A stretch of DNA of 64,000 nt. Origin: Psilocybe azurescens (lineage: Eukaryota > Basidiomycota > Agaricomycetes > Agaricales > Agrocybaceae). A program made the translations under genes and the position numbers. The notes under the pieces are model-generated. The model did not search any database. It was not told the DNA's origin and saw only the letters and a program-made list of their open reading frames with translations. The stretch covers positions 310,001 through 374,000 of the forward strand of contig JAJIRX010000667.1 of NCBI GenBank assembly GCA_023853785.1. The letters run 5' to 3'. Positions within the stretch are counted from its first letter, which is position 1; every line of letters starts with the position of its first letter. Positions 35,301-47,719 of this stretch are shown here, piece after piece.

Positions 35301-35634
35301 TGCGACTGTTGGTGGTATGGCTGGTCCGTCGAACTCTGACTCCATCTCAAACCCGCTGCTCTCGTCCCCGCCATCTACATATAAGGATATGTTCGTTCCT
35401 GTCGGCCCGCTGCATATCGATGGAAGGCCGACGCCGCTTTCTCCGAGCAAGGTTGCAGAGCGAATTCAGGCGTACGAAAGGCGCATGTCGCAAGATCAGC
35501 CTGCAAGCCCGCTGCCCAAGAACTCAAAGAATAAGGAGGAGCGGTCGAAGAAGAGGGTCGAGGTCAATTATGGGCTTGCGCCGAGACCCAGTCTTTTCGT
35601 GGCAAACCCTGATCATCGGCTGGAACCGTCATAG
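32358..35634 (+). CDS. Kelch-repeat membrane protein with long disordered tail
   Basis: 1,056 residues in three exons (32358-32446, 32498-33435, 33491-35634). Signal peptide about 1-24 (SFLLLPQYLVYQALA). Residues 25-350 hold kelch/galactose-oxidase-type blades (DALFIFGGK, TILLFGGQ, GLVFIFGGE, RILVFGGF, KIIIHGGS, QVIFGFG), a six-blade extracellular beta-propeller. A Ser/Thr/Pro-rich stalk follows, then one membrane helix (AIAVGTVFAVVGLVLIGLGVAYYV) with a basic stop-transfer RRKHRDRE. The roughly 600-residue cytoplasmic part is Ser/Pro/Ala-rich and predicted disordered, with an Ala tract (AAAAAAVAATAATAAAQ). The topology resembles a surface sensor or adhesion protein. It lacks the cysteines and copper ligands of galactose oxidase, so enzymatic activity is unlikely. 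The coding exons are intact and GC-rich. Confidence 0.88.
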
Positions 35635-36455
35635 GCTGTGGTCTTTGGGACATGGTTGCTCTTCCCATGCCTTTTTCTTTCTCTCATTCTGCAATCCCTT
35701 GCTCAACCACACATGCAAAACCCCATAACATATCTCCACCACCCTAGCATTGACATCTCACCAATCTAAACCATTAATCACGGACAATTAGATCTCATAC
35801 TGGTCTCTCTTCGCTTTCTCTGACACTTGGTCGGTTATAAACTTAAATCTTGTACTTTTGACGATATCCCCTGTGCTTCATATTTCCATTCGAGTTTCTT
35901 CATACTTTCTTGCCCCACTCTTTTTCATTGCTTGTTCTATTATTTCTTTACTAGGACTCGCACGACAGCGCCACGACCTTTCACGACATACACGCATTTC
36001 TTACACGCTATATTATTGAATTCTCTCTGACGTCATGGCCTTCTTTCTGCTTCGAGTTCTTGTTATTTTTTGAGCAGCCCCTTCTGGCTTGCTTTGTATG
36101 TCGACAATTATTGCAGCTTGCTCTATTGTATAGTCGTTGGTTTGATCACTCCCCAGAAATATTGTGTTGTATTACATGGATTCAATATACCTCTGCACCC
36201 TGTGTTGTAGGTATTCCCGGCTTTAGTGATTCGGACGCGTCGCGTCAGCGTTACATCACGTGCAAGTACTGGTTTGAATTCGGTGGACTTATTTCGAGTC
36301 GGGACTCGGAGTTTGGGCCAAGTTTGGGCCTAATCGTCGCCTCATCGTACTAGTAGCCATCGAAGTTCGTACCCCGTATGTACCCTTTCTATCCAATTTC
36401 TATCAGCGTTCATCAATATCCAACTCTGATATGTAAGGTATAGACTGCGGCAGAC
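35635..36455. other. Intergenic region
   Basis: Pyrimidine-rich 3' flank of the kelch gene and leader of the next gene. No other feature was recognised. Confidence 0.35.
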
Positions 36456-38035
36456 ATGAATCCAACCGTCATCGGTTCTCGCTACGATCAACTAGTACAC
36501 AAGGGATTGCTTGGATCGCCCATCCTTACCCTCAATCAAGACGTCCTATGGAGTATTTTCAAGATAAATGTTCATCTCAACGAAAAGGACTCTTTACAGT
36601 CTCTCCGGGAGTATTCGCAAGTTTGCAGTGTCTGGAGATGGCTTATACTCGAATCTCCATCCCTGTGGGGGAAACTGCTCAACCTCAATGAATTGCTTAC
36701 CGCAAGCGATCTCTGGAGAAAAACGGTAATCGAAAGGAGTAAAGGCTCTCTTCTATGGGTCAAGGGAGATTTTATAGGAGTTTCAAGACGGAAACTCCGC
36801 CCGATTCTGGAGTTTGCATACGAGGTACTCGAAACGCGGTGGGATAGGGTCCAAAGACTATATCTCACAATTGACTATCGAAAAATCGATTTTGATAAAT
36901 GGCCTTCATTACATCGCTCTGCGCCTCATCTCCAGCTATTTAAGGTGTCGATAACAGGACGGCGCATGCCGATCCCAAAGACAACACCCCAAGTGTGTCT
37001 TTTTGGACACGATGCACCCTTGCTTGTAGACTTTCAAGCCAATGGATTACCTTTCGCACTGGATGCCCCATGGTTATGCAATCTTCGCATCCTTAACGTT
37101 GGACATACACTCACTTCCAACGACATACTGAACATGCTCACAATGACCACTCACGTCGAAATCCTCCGGATAGAGCACCCAATAGCGATGAGAAAGAAAC
37201 CCGACCTACAGCGTACAATTCATCTTCCAAATATCAGGCAGCTGTTTTTCGTTGGTCACCTCTCGACCATCATAAACGTATTTGAGCACATCTCTGCTTT
37301 AGATGCATGCTGCGTAGATCTATCGGTGATCTCTGTCGAGAACCTCTCCATCACCAATCTTGATCTAACCCCGCTCCAAGTGGTAGGGAGGTTCATACGT
37401 GGATTCTTTCATAAATTCAAGACAACTTCGATATCTCTTTCGCACTTCGGTTCATACTTCTTCTTGTACGACACGAGCTTACCTTCTTCCGTCATGATCT
37501 TCTCACTTAGTCTACGCTGCGGTGGAAGTGTGGGCATGGTCAATATCATCGACTCAATTTTTGAATCGTCTCCTATTCATCCGGTCTTTTCATCCAATAT
37601 TGTGGAGGTAGACCTAGATCTGGATCTAGATTCCTCATTCAACACCTCATCTACTTATTTATATTCCTGCAGCTCGGTTTTAACCCTCTATTGCGATGAG
37701 CGTACACTGGAATGCTTGCTTCAGACACAGAAACGCAGCTCCGATATCGTGTTTCCTTTTTGAGGTCGTTAAAGCTCAAATTCATTGGTGTTTGCTCGTC
37801 GGACGAGGAATCTGCTATTATTCAGTTTGTGCGCTCCCGTCTACACTGCAGCCATCCTATCACAGTTCTTGATCTCACAGAGTGCAATCCTTATGATCTG
37901 GAGCATTTGGAGAGCATCGGAGACACCCCAAGCCTAACTATTCGATGGCTTTCTCTCGGCAATGAAATCATGGAATACAGATGCGATGATACCAATGTCA
38001 ACCGACTTTGCCTTTCCGTAAACGAGCCACAATAA
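36456..38035 (+). CDS. F-box/LRR-like protein with one frame break
   Basis: Single-exon gene of 526 codons after correction. The N-terminus has a degenerate F-box (ILTLNQDVLWSIFKINVHL, then YSQVCSVWRWLILESPSLW), the W-rich form typical of mushroom F-box proteins. Leucine-rich strands follow (LCNLRILNVGHTL, THVEILRIEHPI, IRQLFFVGHL, LENLSITNLDLTPL-like). A T5 run at 37,757-37,761 lacks one base, so the frame stops at VFPF. With T6 it continues as VFPFLRSLKLKFIGV and runs to 38035 without further breaks. No intron. Presumed SCF substrate receptor, substrate unknown. Confidence 0.75.
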
Positions 38036-41000
38036 CGTAGGACGTACATAATAATAGTTCGCGTACAACCAAAAGGGTCGATTGTCAGCGTGCCGTTTCT
38101 GTTCCCATACCTAACCGTATTCTTCTTGTAACATGTTTAACATAAATTGTACTCCAGCCTCTTAGGGTCGATTTCGAGCGTAAGTAGTACTAATAACAGT
38201 AATACTACATTTATTAAGAGTACAGAGTGAGAATATTTTTTCTCTTTTCAACATCGCGCTGAAGATTCCGACTTTGACTAAAGCGGAGCGTCTATATGCG
38301 GTAATGGCGCGCGCCTGTCGCATTGACAAAGCGCCGCAGGACTATAAGCGCTCACCGTTTGCTCGGGCCGTCTATCTTTGAACCCTAAACCCACCTCGAC
38401 TGCTTCCGTGCACGAGACCAATTACAACAGTCAACGTAAACAATGCATCAACAGGTCTCTTCTTGTCTCTCACCACCATGCCAGTCGATGGTACGATTAC
38501 ACTCACCTACTCCCCCTCACTACTTTTTCATGTCGAATCTCTTTCCTGTTCTCGTCTGCGTACATACCATACATGACGATCTCGTTGATGCATCAGCTCT
38601 CCCCATGAGATGATTTGGAATCTGTTGCCAGAGTTCACGAATTGGAGGAAACCGTGCATGCCCACATATTGTGGGCGATGCACGATTTTCTCCCATTCAG
38701 TTCCTTCTGGAATTGGCTCCAGTTCGATTATGAGTGCCTCAAGATTGTAAACATTAAGAAATCCCTATGCATCACGTCTGAAAGTCATGTCTGCTCAAGG
38801 TAGCAGGCAGCTACGACCATATGGCAACGACAGAAAGAAACTTCAGAATTCTGTAAGCATATGACTCGTATTTCTGGCACTTTTGCGTTATCCATCTCTG
38901 CTGAAGAGTAGGGCGGGGGACTCCTCCCTCCCAGTATCGATAACCAGCCCTCGAGTTATCGAGGGGAGTTATCGACAGCATTGTGTACTTGCATTCTGAA
39001 CGTTTTGGGGTTCCGATCGTTCGACCATGAGGCTATACTAATTGGCTTCCTTTCCCAGAGTACTGCGGACTGCGATACTAGTACGGTCTATTTCGAGGAA
39101 CGAAGGACACGGCGAACTGAGAAGACCTTGGTGGCGCGGAGAAATCCCTTCATTGCACTTCATGTGTGGTAGATGTCTTCCCATACGGTAATAGCATCGC
39201 AAGTGGTACGTTTTTCATCAATTTTCGTAGAAGTCATTTCGGCGTTACTACCGGCGCACAGAAGTCACTTGATGATATGTCTTAGATGAAAATTCCGGGG
39301 CACATACACACCTTGCAATTTGGTGCACAATGGCTTTTTCGTTCAACTCTACCTCACAGTAGGAAGTACTTGGGTGGTCACTTAGCGATCAAATGTGGGC
39401 GATTTTTCGGACTTTTGTGGTGAGTGGCTAACAACGCTTTCTGAGTGGAGAGGGATGACATTGCAGGAATCAGCTTGGCCTTTAATCGCAATGTCCGAAT
39501 AGAAGAACGCCCCAAAACCTTGTTTCCACTTCCCCTTCTGTCCGGACACGACTATCGATAGGACAGATATGTGTGGTATCACGACCTTCGCTGACAGCCG
39601 CTGACTCTTCTGGATATGCCCGGAGCTTCGCATTTTGATACCTCATTGACCTTTTCTGCCCAGTCGACATTATAATCGTTACGCACTGAGACTCGATACT
39701 AGGCCGTCCTCAGGTTTATTATTTGAATTTTCAGTGTTCACCAATTGCCTCTGAGGACGGCTGATAGCATGACTTAGGGGCAGTTACGACATTCCCAGGG
39801 CAGATTCTCATGTCCTAAAGCTGATGATCACCCTAATAGGGTTCTTACAATCTTGGAATGGACCCCCTTCTCAGGTGCGTGACATTTTGATTTTTTTTTA
39901 ATCCGTTCTTGAGTCAGAATCCAGATGCGCTTGACTAGTAGGACCCCGGCTGGGCACCTGGTCTATATCAGTTCTGTGCTGTCATGAGCGGGAAGAGACG
40001 AGGCAGCTCTTCCTGGCTCCAGTTTATTCCACGGTGAGGCAACTCACGGGATTATTAACTGTGGTTCATACGGTCCCAAAGCGGCAAATAGGACTTTGGC
40101 ATGACGCACACGCACAAAAAGTTTTTGAACCATCAGGCCTCGCGTGTGGCTCGGGGAATGGCAAGGATCTGAGGACCGGGAAAAACCAGGTGAGAAATTC
40201 GAGAGTTGCAGAACCTTCGAGGATAAAGAACCTCCGGGGTCGATAACGCGACGACAGGTGGTGCAACGTGAAATCGTTCGATGGCATTCGTAAAGTAGGT
40301 TCTCGTTATTGGAATAAATGCAATACAAAGACGTTGGATAGATGCAGCCGATTTTTTGTGAGCCACTTGATTCAACATGAATGTCATTCATTCTTCATTG
40401 TTCTGTCATGATTCTGTAACCAGTGATTGGAATTCAATAGTAGTTATTCTAGCGGCTTGCAAAGGAAGTTAGAATGTCATGGATAGCTTTTTCGTGCCAT
40501 GCTAAAGTTTTGTGAATGGTTTAGATCTCGTTTCAGAAGATATCGCACTGCTGTATGTTCGACTCGACAATGTCTTTATTCGATTAATTAATACTAGCGT
40601 TTCCCTCCTATCATTTTGCAGACAGGGCTAGCTCTTGTTACTCAAGCTTACAACTATAGCCACAGGTACCTTTATTTAAAATAAACAAGTCGGTAAACGA
40701 CTGACCGACATTGCTACGTTATGTGCAATCGACGGGCCTCTTGATTCTGGGTTCACCATCAAACTAGATCATGATGGCGCACGCGTACAGGAGGATATAA
40801 AGTCTATTTTAGTGGGCAACAAGTGGCAATATCATTTGATCCTTATTCCTGATTGAATCACGTCTCGAGGGAAACTCGCCATCACTTGTTCAAGACATTC
40901 GACTCGTATGTTGGCTAAAATACTAGGAGTAAGTTAAATCTCTTCCTCTATCTTACGACACGAAAGTGTCGGAGCGCCAGCTCACTTGAGATCCCATGGT

Positions 41001-42758
41001 CAAGATTGCAATGGAAACACTAGTGGGAGCAGAAAATAATATCGTGAGGAGCAAGGCGAAGAAGTCCGATGATATTACTGGGATTTCGGCCTTATAGCAT
41101 GGATCTGATAGACCTACCGGAAAAGAACATGTATAGCGATTATTGTTCCTCCCAATAATACCTCACTTAGTATATGTTTGTCAAGCAAGATAAATTATAC
41201 ACAAATCCCGGTGACGCAAGAAACGTTCGATGCTAGCATAAATATATAGATTTTTACGCGATTCCGAGCCCCCGGTCCATGAAGAACTTGAATTAGAGTC
41301 CCCAGTCGTGATCTGCTTCCAAGGGACTACTTCTCTATCTTGGACCGTAATACCTGCTTCCGATGACTTTACTTTCGTTTTTGGTGTTGTATTTTTTCTC
41401 CATATCATTTCATGAAGGCCGATTATGGCTTAGCTTGCTCTTGACCTACGACAGCATGGCAAATACCTGACCACATAATGTTATCCACAACAACTGCGAT
41501 ATATCTATGAGGGATTGTACCCTCATGGAAATAAGCCCTCCGAATCCCTGAAGCTTCCATTCTCTGCAACATTTGGGGCACAAGCTACGGGATTCTATAT
41601 TATTCGCCGTTTGACACCTGGAAACCGGTTTGTTGAAGGCCTGCTCCGGGGTACTTGGGTCATACGACACGTCGTGCGTTGCAATTCTATTGTTTCTCTG
41701 TGTCACTCACACGAGGCCTTCATATGTCTTCACAGAAGTGAAAAACGACAAGGGCACTAGGTAAAGGAGTCATATCTATTATCTACAAATTACCACAGAA
41801 AGGGTTGGCAAGAGATCGGAAGGCGTTCGCAAGAAAAGTTAATCCGCGTGGCGCTGATTCGTAGATATTCTCAACTCCAAGTACTTAACTGGTCCTGTCA
41901 GGTTGAAGGAGGGCAATCGCTAAATTCCGAGAATGAATAGTTCGAACTTGGTTCGAACTGTTAGTCAGCGTATAGTATAATATAGTTGGGAACGTTCGCA
42001 CACAAGCAGGGGGAGGTAATCGGCGAAATCCACTCGTGACATTCTTATTGCCCCGTTAGTAGGTGAATTCATCTGAATTCATCTGCGCGGGAAACTACGC
42101 TAATACTAAGTTAAGACTACTGCGGCATCGAGGGATAAGGTGGCATAAGACCGGTGAATGTTTGGTAGCTTCCTGAAGAAATCCACCCTCGTGCACCTTC
42201 TGTGAGGCTTGGAGACCGGGGAAAAAATGAAACCGGGTCAAAAGAAGAGTCTAAATAAGGGTGCTATTGTTGTTTTGAAATAGAACGTCTATCTGATCTT
42301 CACCTTTGCATGCAGTCGCAATGTGTCCCATCTTGGCCAGGACTGATGGCAAGCGCCCACAGTGACGTGACATACATAACGGGTAACAGAACAAGCATGA
42401 GCAAATAGTTGTAAAAACTTTATATTTGTAAGCGACACGCCACAGGCGGAGGGGAGAGGTACAAGGGGTCCTTCCAAGTAATACTTATTTGCTCTAGCCT
42501 GGCGGCTTACTGGCGGCTTACTGGCGGCTAGCCAGCGTCTGCCTGACCAGAGGCGCCGAGCATAGCCAGCTTGTGCCAGCACACGGAACAGGATCGAAAT
42601 AGGGAGTTCATCCTGCACCTGGGATCGTTTCGTACCAATTGGAAAATATTTATCAAAGATAGCGATCCGCTTAATTGGAGTGAATATATCGGCCTGTGAA
42701 ATATACAAGTAAAGTACACGTTCTCCGATGCGAGTTAGTATCTTCCATCTGGACGGAA
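38036..42758. other. Gene-poor region
   Basis: 4.7 kb without a supportable gene. It holds short open frames only, none with a recognisable domain or consistent splice sites. Two small foldback sequences (38937-38975; arms 39703-39713 and 39751-39761) and a triple 11-bp repeat (TGGCGGCTTAC, about 42,500-42,532) are the only structure I see. It may be old repeat debris. Confidence 0.4.
38937..38975. repeat. Nested perfect hairpin
   Basis: CGATAAC and GTTATCG form an outer stem around an inner CCCTCGA/TCGAGGG stem with a GTTA loop; two short unpaired bulges separate the stems. No gene is nearby on either side. Confidence 0.55.
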
Positions 42759-43323
42759 TCAGGCAGCATTGATCTCCTCAATGTGTTTCTTCGACTCCTC
42801 ATCACCAGCAGCTTCGAGGATCTTAGGGTGGAAGAGATAAGTGAGACAAACGATTCAAAACGATAGCTTGAAGTTGCAACGTACCGCAATAAGTTTGTCA
42901 ACGTATTGTTTATAAGCCTCCTCCTTTGTGACGCCCTTGACAGAGGTCCACGCATCCCTAATAAGATGAGGGAGGGGTGTAAGGCCGGAAGAGCGAGGTC
43001 AACCGGATCGCATGACTGACCATTTGGCTTTGCCTGCGAAATCGAGCATGCCGGGGCGGGTAGTGGTGTTATCTCCAATCTTGGCTAATGATAAAGTCAA
43101 TAAAAGACCGGACCGATTATCTTCTAAACCACTTTACCTTGCTTGAAATACTTGTAGAACTACAGCAAGAAAGAAAAAAAAAGAATAAGGCTTCCGAGAT
43201 AGGGGTTTTAGATATTTTGGGAAAACGCACGAAAAGCTGATCGTCCTGGGAGGGCTTCACTGGTCCATCTTTGGGAAGGGCACCGATGATTTCTACGGCT
43301 TTATTGAACTTTGCTTCAGACAT
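42759..43323 (-). CDS. Acyl-CoA-binding protein (ACBP)
   Basis: 104-residue cytosolic carrier that binds long-chain acyl-CoA esters with high affinity and supplies them to lipid enzymes. The whole ACBP fold is present: FNKAVEIIGALPKDGPVKPSQDDQLFFYKYFKQA (in pieces), then the signature region [38 protein letters not shown], and a C-terminal helix ending INAA. Acyl-CoA-binding residues are in place (YKYFKQA, RPGMLDF, KAKWDAW, YV.KL). Five exons (43323-43231, 43159-43138, 43084-43021, 42957-42885, 42821-42759), the second only 22 nt. Length, phases and frame are normal; there is no indel in this gene. It stands alone between two gene-poor stretches. Confidence 0.95.
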
Positions 43324-44493
43324 GGCGGTTGTATGGAGAGCTGTGGTAAGGTATTTTGCCTTCGCGATCGTTATCACAGTCACCGTGATTTGCCTTTTTC
43401 GGCAGTCCTTCTCGGTCCTTTTACGCCGAACCCTCCAATTGCGGTACCCAAGGAAGAGTAAGTACTGCCTCGTACTGCCTTCAGAATCTATGAAAAAGCT
43501 CACTTTCAGAGGTCGTCGCACTTTCGGAAGCCCCGGAGAGAATTATGTTCTCTAGGGAGCGGACGATCGACATCGTCGGGTCTATCTACGTCAGTATATT
43601 TCAATAAAGTGCTTAATAAAGAGATGCAGATCCATCAGAAATGACATCGCTTCAATGTGAAGCTATGAATACGAATACGAAGTTGTGGGACCATGTGTTG
43701 TGGAGAAATAATCCGTTCACCTTCATCATATAAACTTGCCTCCTAGACTAGTTATGTCATTCATTTTGTTCATTGTTAATTCGGTTCATCTTTCATGTAT
43801 GCTCACTTGACACTTGATGTAAGTAAACAATATCATGATTCATTTATGGGGTTCATGACACTGTCGTAAATCTGGCCTTAACATGAAGACAGCGCACCTT
43901 AGAGTGGATACACCGACTGATTCGCTGATTGTCCAATGTTAAGGGTCCTGACGTTCCCATTTGGGTCCATTGACAACGGCGAAAGGGATGCTGTGTTAAG
44001 GTGGAAGAAGGTCCCTTTCAGTGGAAGTTCAGAAGCAGAAATAGCGCGTTTAATATTAAACTCACATCCCTAAGTACTCCAGCGAGACCAACTTCAAGAC
44101 TCAATCAAGTCAAGTATAACCTTTTTTCCGATTACCACTGTAACCAGTCTATTTTTAAGGAAATTAATTATACGAAAGATGGACCACGACCGTTGTTTTT
44201 TTTCGGTCTAGATTCAGTTGAGATTCAGTGGAATTTCAATCTGCAGAAAGTCTCTCGCATTGCCCAGTGCACTCAGGAAGATGATGTAATCAAGTGCACG
44301 TGCGCCAGAATCTCCTACTCCCGGTCACGGTGACAGAATTACTACCAGATCACCGACCGATGGTTGGCCTGTAACCTGTGGCACTCTTCTTCAAGCTCTG
44401 ACACGCTCTCGGAGTAGGTGCTGTAAAGTTTTGTAATAACGAATTGCAGAAACTTACGTCGCATCTTGCTCTGGCCCTAGATTTTGGCAGAAC
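43324..44493. other. Intergenic region between divergent genes
   Basis: 1.17 kb with the promoters of the ACBP and PH-domain genes. An open frame at 44001-44333 has no recognisable content. Nothing else was seen. Confidence 0.35.
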
Positions 44494-46201
44494 ATGTCGC
44501 CTACAGCAGCGCCGCCAACACCTCAGGAAATTATCAGGAAATTATCAGTACACTCAGTATCGCGGGAGAGAGTCAAGGTGAGCTTTTCTCGGTATTGATA
44601 TCCTCTTTGACTAGCGGGGCTTACAGTGTGGGTTTGGATGCACAGACAGCTTCTTTATCAGGGGGACCTGTGTCTGGCACGGAGTCGGATTCAGATTCTA
44701 TTCTGACGCCAGATATGTCGACGCCGATAGGACACTCGCAGGGTATGCATGTAGGCCCCTCGTCGACGTCACAGCCGCCGCTTTCTTCTATCGCTGAGCG
44801 GCGGTCAGATAGCGGGGAGGATTCGGAGGACGAAGACGCCGCAGAGGGAGGATGGAAGACAGCGGATGTGCGCACCAAGCCACGTAACTCTGCGGACGAG
44901 AGCGTCATCAAGGCGGGCTATTTGTGGAAGAAGGGCGAACGGAGAAAGGTGTGCTTTTTGCTTCTTACATATATACAGATATTTGTGTCTTAACCTTGCT
45001 GGCTGTCTTCGCTCTCAGACGTGGAAGAAGCGATGGTTCGTGCTGCGCCCTGCGCATATTGCGTATTACAAGAGTTCGGCGGAGTATCAGCTCTTGCGGC
45101 TGCTTGAGCTCTCTGATGTGCATTCGTGCACACAGGTCAACCTTAAACGACACGAAAACACTTTCGGTCTGATCTCCCCGACACGGACGTTCTATCTCCA
45201 GGCGTCGACTCCTCAGGACGTGCAAAGTTGGGTCAAGGCCATCGAAGACGCCAGAGAGACGCTCCTGGCTACGTCAACACGGACATCGGCAGCGACGCCT
45301 ATCCCTATTCCCCGACCGACCTCGGAAGTACGATCATCATCGCGGGGGCGATCTCTTTTTCTTCCTCACCCAATCAAAATATCACATCATCAGACTCGGA
45401 GGATAACACGGGCTCGTCAGCGATGCAAGGATACTCGGCGGCGTCGCCAACACAAGCTGCGTTTGCTCTGCCACCGAGCAAGGCGGCTGTTCCCAACAAG
45501 GACCCAGGGAAAGTCATTTTATCAGGCTATCTGATGAAATGTGGATCCAAGCGCCGTAATTGGAGAAAACGGTGGTTCGTGCTGACAGGTGAAAAGCTCA
45601 TGTACTCTGGAAGTCATATGGTGGGCGTCTTTGCTTGACACTGCATCTTGACCGTTTGCTGATGGTAGCTCAGGATACAAAGCCACATAATCAGTTCCCA
45701 TTTAGCAGCATCCTCGACGCTCTGGAGTACGATCTGCACAGACAGGGCCCGACGACACCTTCAGTTACATCACCTCCGCACGGGATGAGCCACACGGAAG
45801 GTGGCGACGAGGTCAACAGTACACACACGTTCAAAATCGTCACCACCAAGCGGACATTACTCTTATGTGCTCCGAGCGAAGATGATGAGATCAAGTGGCT
45901 GGGCGCGATCCGTGCTCTGATCGCCAGGCGCACGGAATCAGGCCTGGTACCTGGGAAATCGTCATCAAAGTCGCCGAGCGCTGGACACCATCATGAAGCT
46001 AGCGCTAATGCTGCTGGGACAGCTGCTACTGCACCGGCAGGGAGTGGTGCTGGTGCGAGTGCAGCTGGGACGAGTGCGGGATCGGGAATCAAAGCCAAAG
46101 TGCGCCGGTTATCAGCAGCGGGGTCGATTGGGTTGGGCACACATCATGCCGATCATGGCCCTAATCATCATGAGACGCGTGAGGCGAAAGCTTCATCATG
46201 A
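44494..46201 (+). CDS. Tandem PH-domain protein, with frame faults
   Basis: Protein of about 510 residues with two pleckstrin-homology domains, expected to bind phosphoinositides and act at membranes or the cortex. PH1: IKAGYLWKKGERRK|TWKKRWFVLRPAHIAYYK .. FYLQASTPQDVQSWVKAIEDA. PH2: VILSGYLMKCGSKRRNWRKRWFVL .. TKRTLLLCAPSEDDEIKWLGAIRAL. Acidic Ser-rich segments flank PH1 (DSGEDSEDEDAAEGG), and the tail is Ala/Gly-rich. Exons: 44494-44577, 44627-44948, 45019-45620, 45674-46201. Two problems: the exon 1/exon 2 junction is out of phase by one, with a tandem 11-bp duplication (AGGAAATTATC) inside exon 1; and between PH1 and PH2 (about 45,270-45,400) one base is missing before SSPNQNITSSDSED. The first exon is therefore the least certain part. 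Confidence 0.8.
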
Positions 46202-47719
46202 AAAACCGAAGATCTTTCAGAGAGAGCAAGATGTCGTCCGTTATACCACTGTCAACTGCTACTACCATTGCCTCATCGAGTACATCCTCTCTGCCTTTTT
46301 CTTTCCTCTAGTTTTTTCTTTCTCTCTCTGATTCGCGTTTTTGGACAAGGAAGGGACACTTTAATGCTATACTATCATTTTAGACTCGACATTCTGTGTT
46401 GATTCCGCCTCAATTTTATTTCTTTTTTCTTCCTTTTTTTTAAAATTGCCTTATTGCGTGGATCCGACCGTAGTCTTCTAAAAAAACTATGTACACTCTT
46501 GCCTCTGCGTTTTTGTCGACTGCCTCTTTTTCGTTCTTTATCCGTGTCTTACTTCTTTATCCTATTCCACTTTGTTTCATCATCAAGAACTGTTTTAATT
46601 GTATCACTTGCACCAGTCCAAAAGAATCTACTATGATTGTGGTATTTCTTCTTCCCGACGTTCCGATTGAATTGAATGGCTATTGCCTTGAAAGATCACG
46701 AGCGGCGCAACGATAAACTTAGAGTTGGGTAAACAGGGCTGTTGCCTAGTAGTACAACACTGGAGGTAGTAGTCTGATTTTACCTCTTGTGGAGAAGCGG
46801 CACGGAAGAATTGTTGATCTCCGTGTGTACACATTGACATGCTTCCGCGTTCTACGCGGAATCTAATTGATAACCAGTTACCAGGTGTGAATCTTAAGTT
46901 CCAAGTCGAGGAGATCTAGTGGCGGTTGGGTGAGCTTTTTCAACTTGTGGGCGTACGGAAATGAATGAAGCAGCTCCTTTACGCCTCCTAGGCCTTTTGT
47001 GGAGGCTAAGACAATAGTTAGTGACTCGGGGATACAATCTTTTTTGTTTTTTAGGCATTGTTGTTTTCTGACAGAGAGTCAATAGAGAGTTTGTGGGCGA
47101 GCTCCAAATGATGAACGTTTTCTCGGGCATCATCAATCAGCTATTCCCATATTACCTTTGATTGAGTACTAATTTATCAGTGCAGTGTTACCTGGTCCAT
47201 GGCAGTGATGCCTTCCAGATTTTCGTTTTCTATTAGTAGCTGTCAGAATACGAGATGGTTTTTCTGCTTTCATAGCCATCGAACACGGTGCAGCAATGCT
47301 CTTCAGTATTTGTACATTAGATACCGCAGATCGAAAGCCTGTGCAAAGCTACATCGACGTGCAGAGAATATAGATAAATTAAGCAAATGGGACAGCCTTG
47401 CATGAGGAAGGCCAAGGAAGGCGGCACGAGGCGGGAGGAACCCTGGACACCGCGTCCGGAAGAGGAAGAATGTGAGGGGGCCTGTGACAGTGTGACTTTT
47501 AGGTTCATTGGCGACTAATCACTTTCTCTTCCCGAAACGACAAGTAGTCTACAACTCTTACCCTACTTATACCATGACTCCTCTCTCTTTACGAGCACCC
47601 GGTTCATTCTGAACTACTGTATCATTCTGTTGCATTGCTATCATTGTATCCTTGTCCTTGTGTCGACTTTGTTATCGTAAACTCACTTCTCATAGCATCC
47701 TCTACTACTACCCTCCAAC
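46202..47719. other. Intergenic region
   Basis: 1.5 kb. T-rich tracts just after the PH gene fit its 3' UTR, and the last 100 bp fit the leader of the next gene. No other feature was recognised. Confidence 0.35.

Noticed and set aside
34752..35450. Long antisense open frame over the kelch gene
   Set aside because: Shadow of GC-rich coding sequence on the other strand; the sense frame carries the clear protein.
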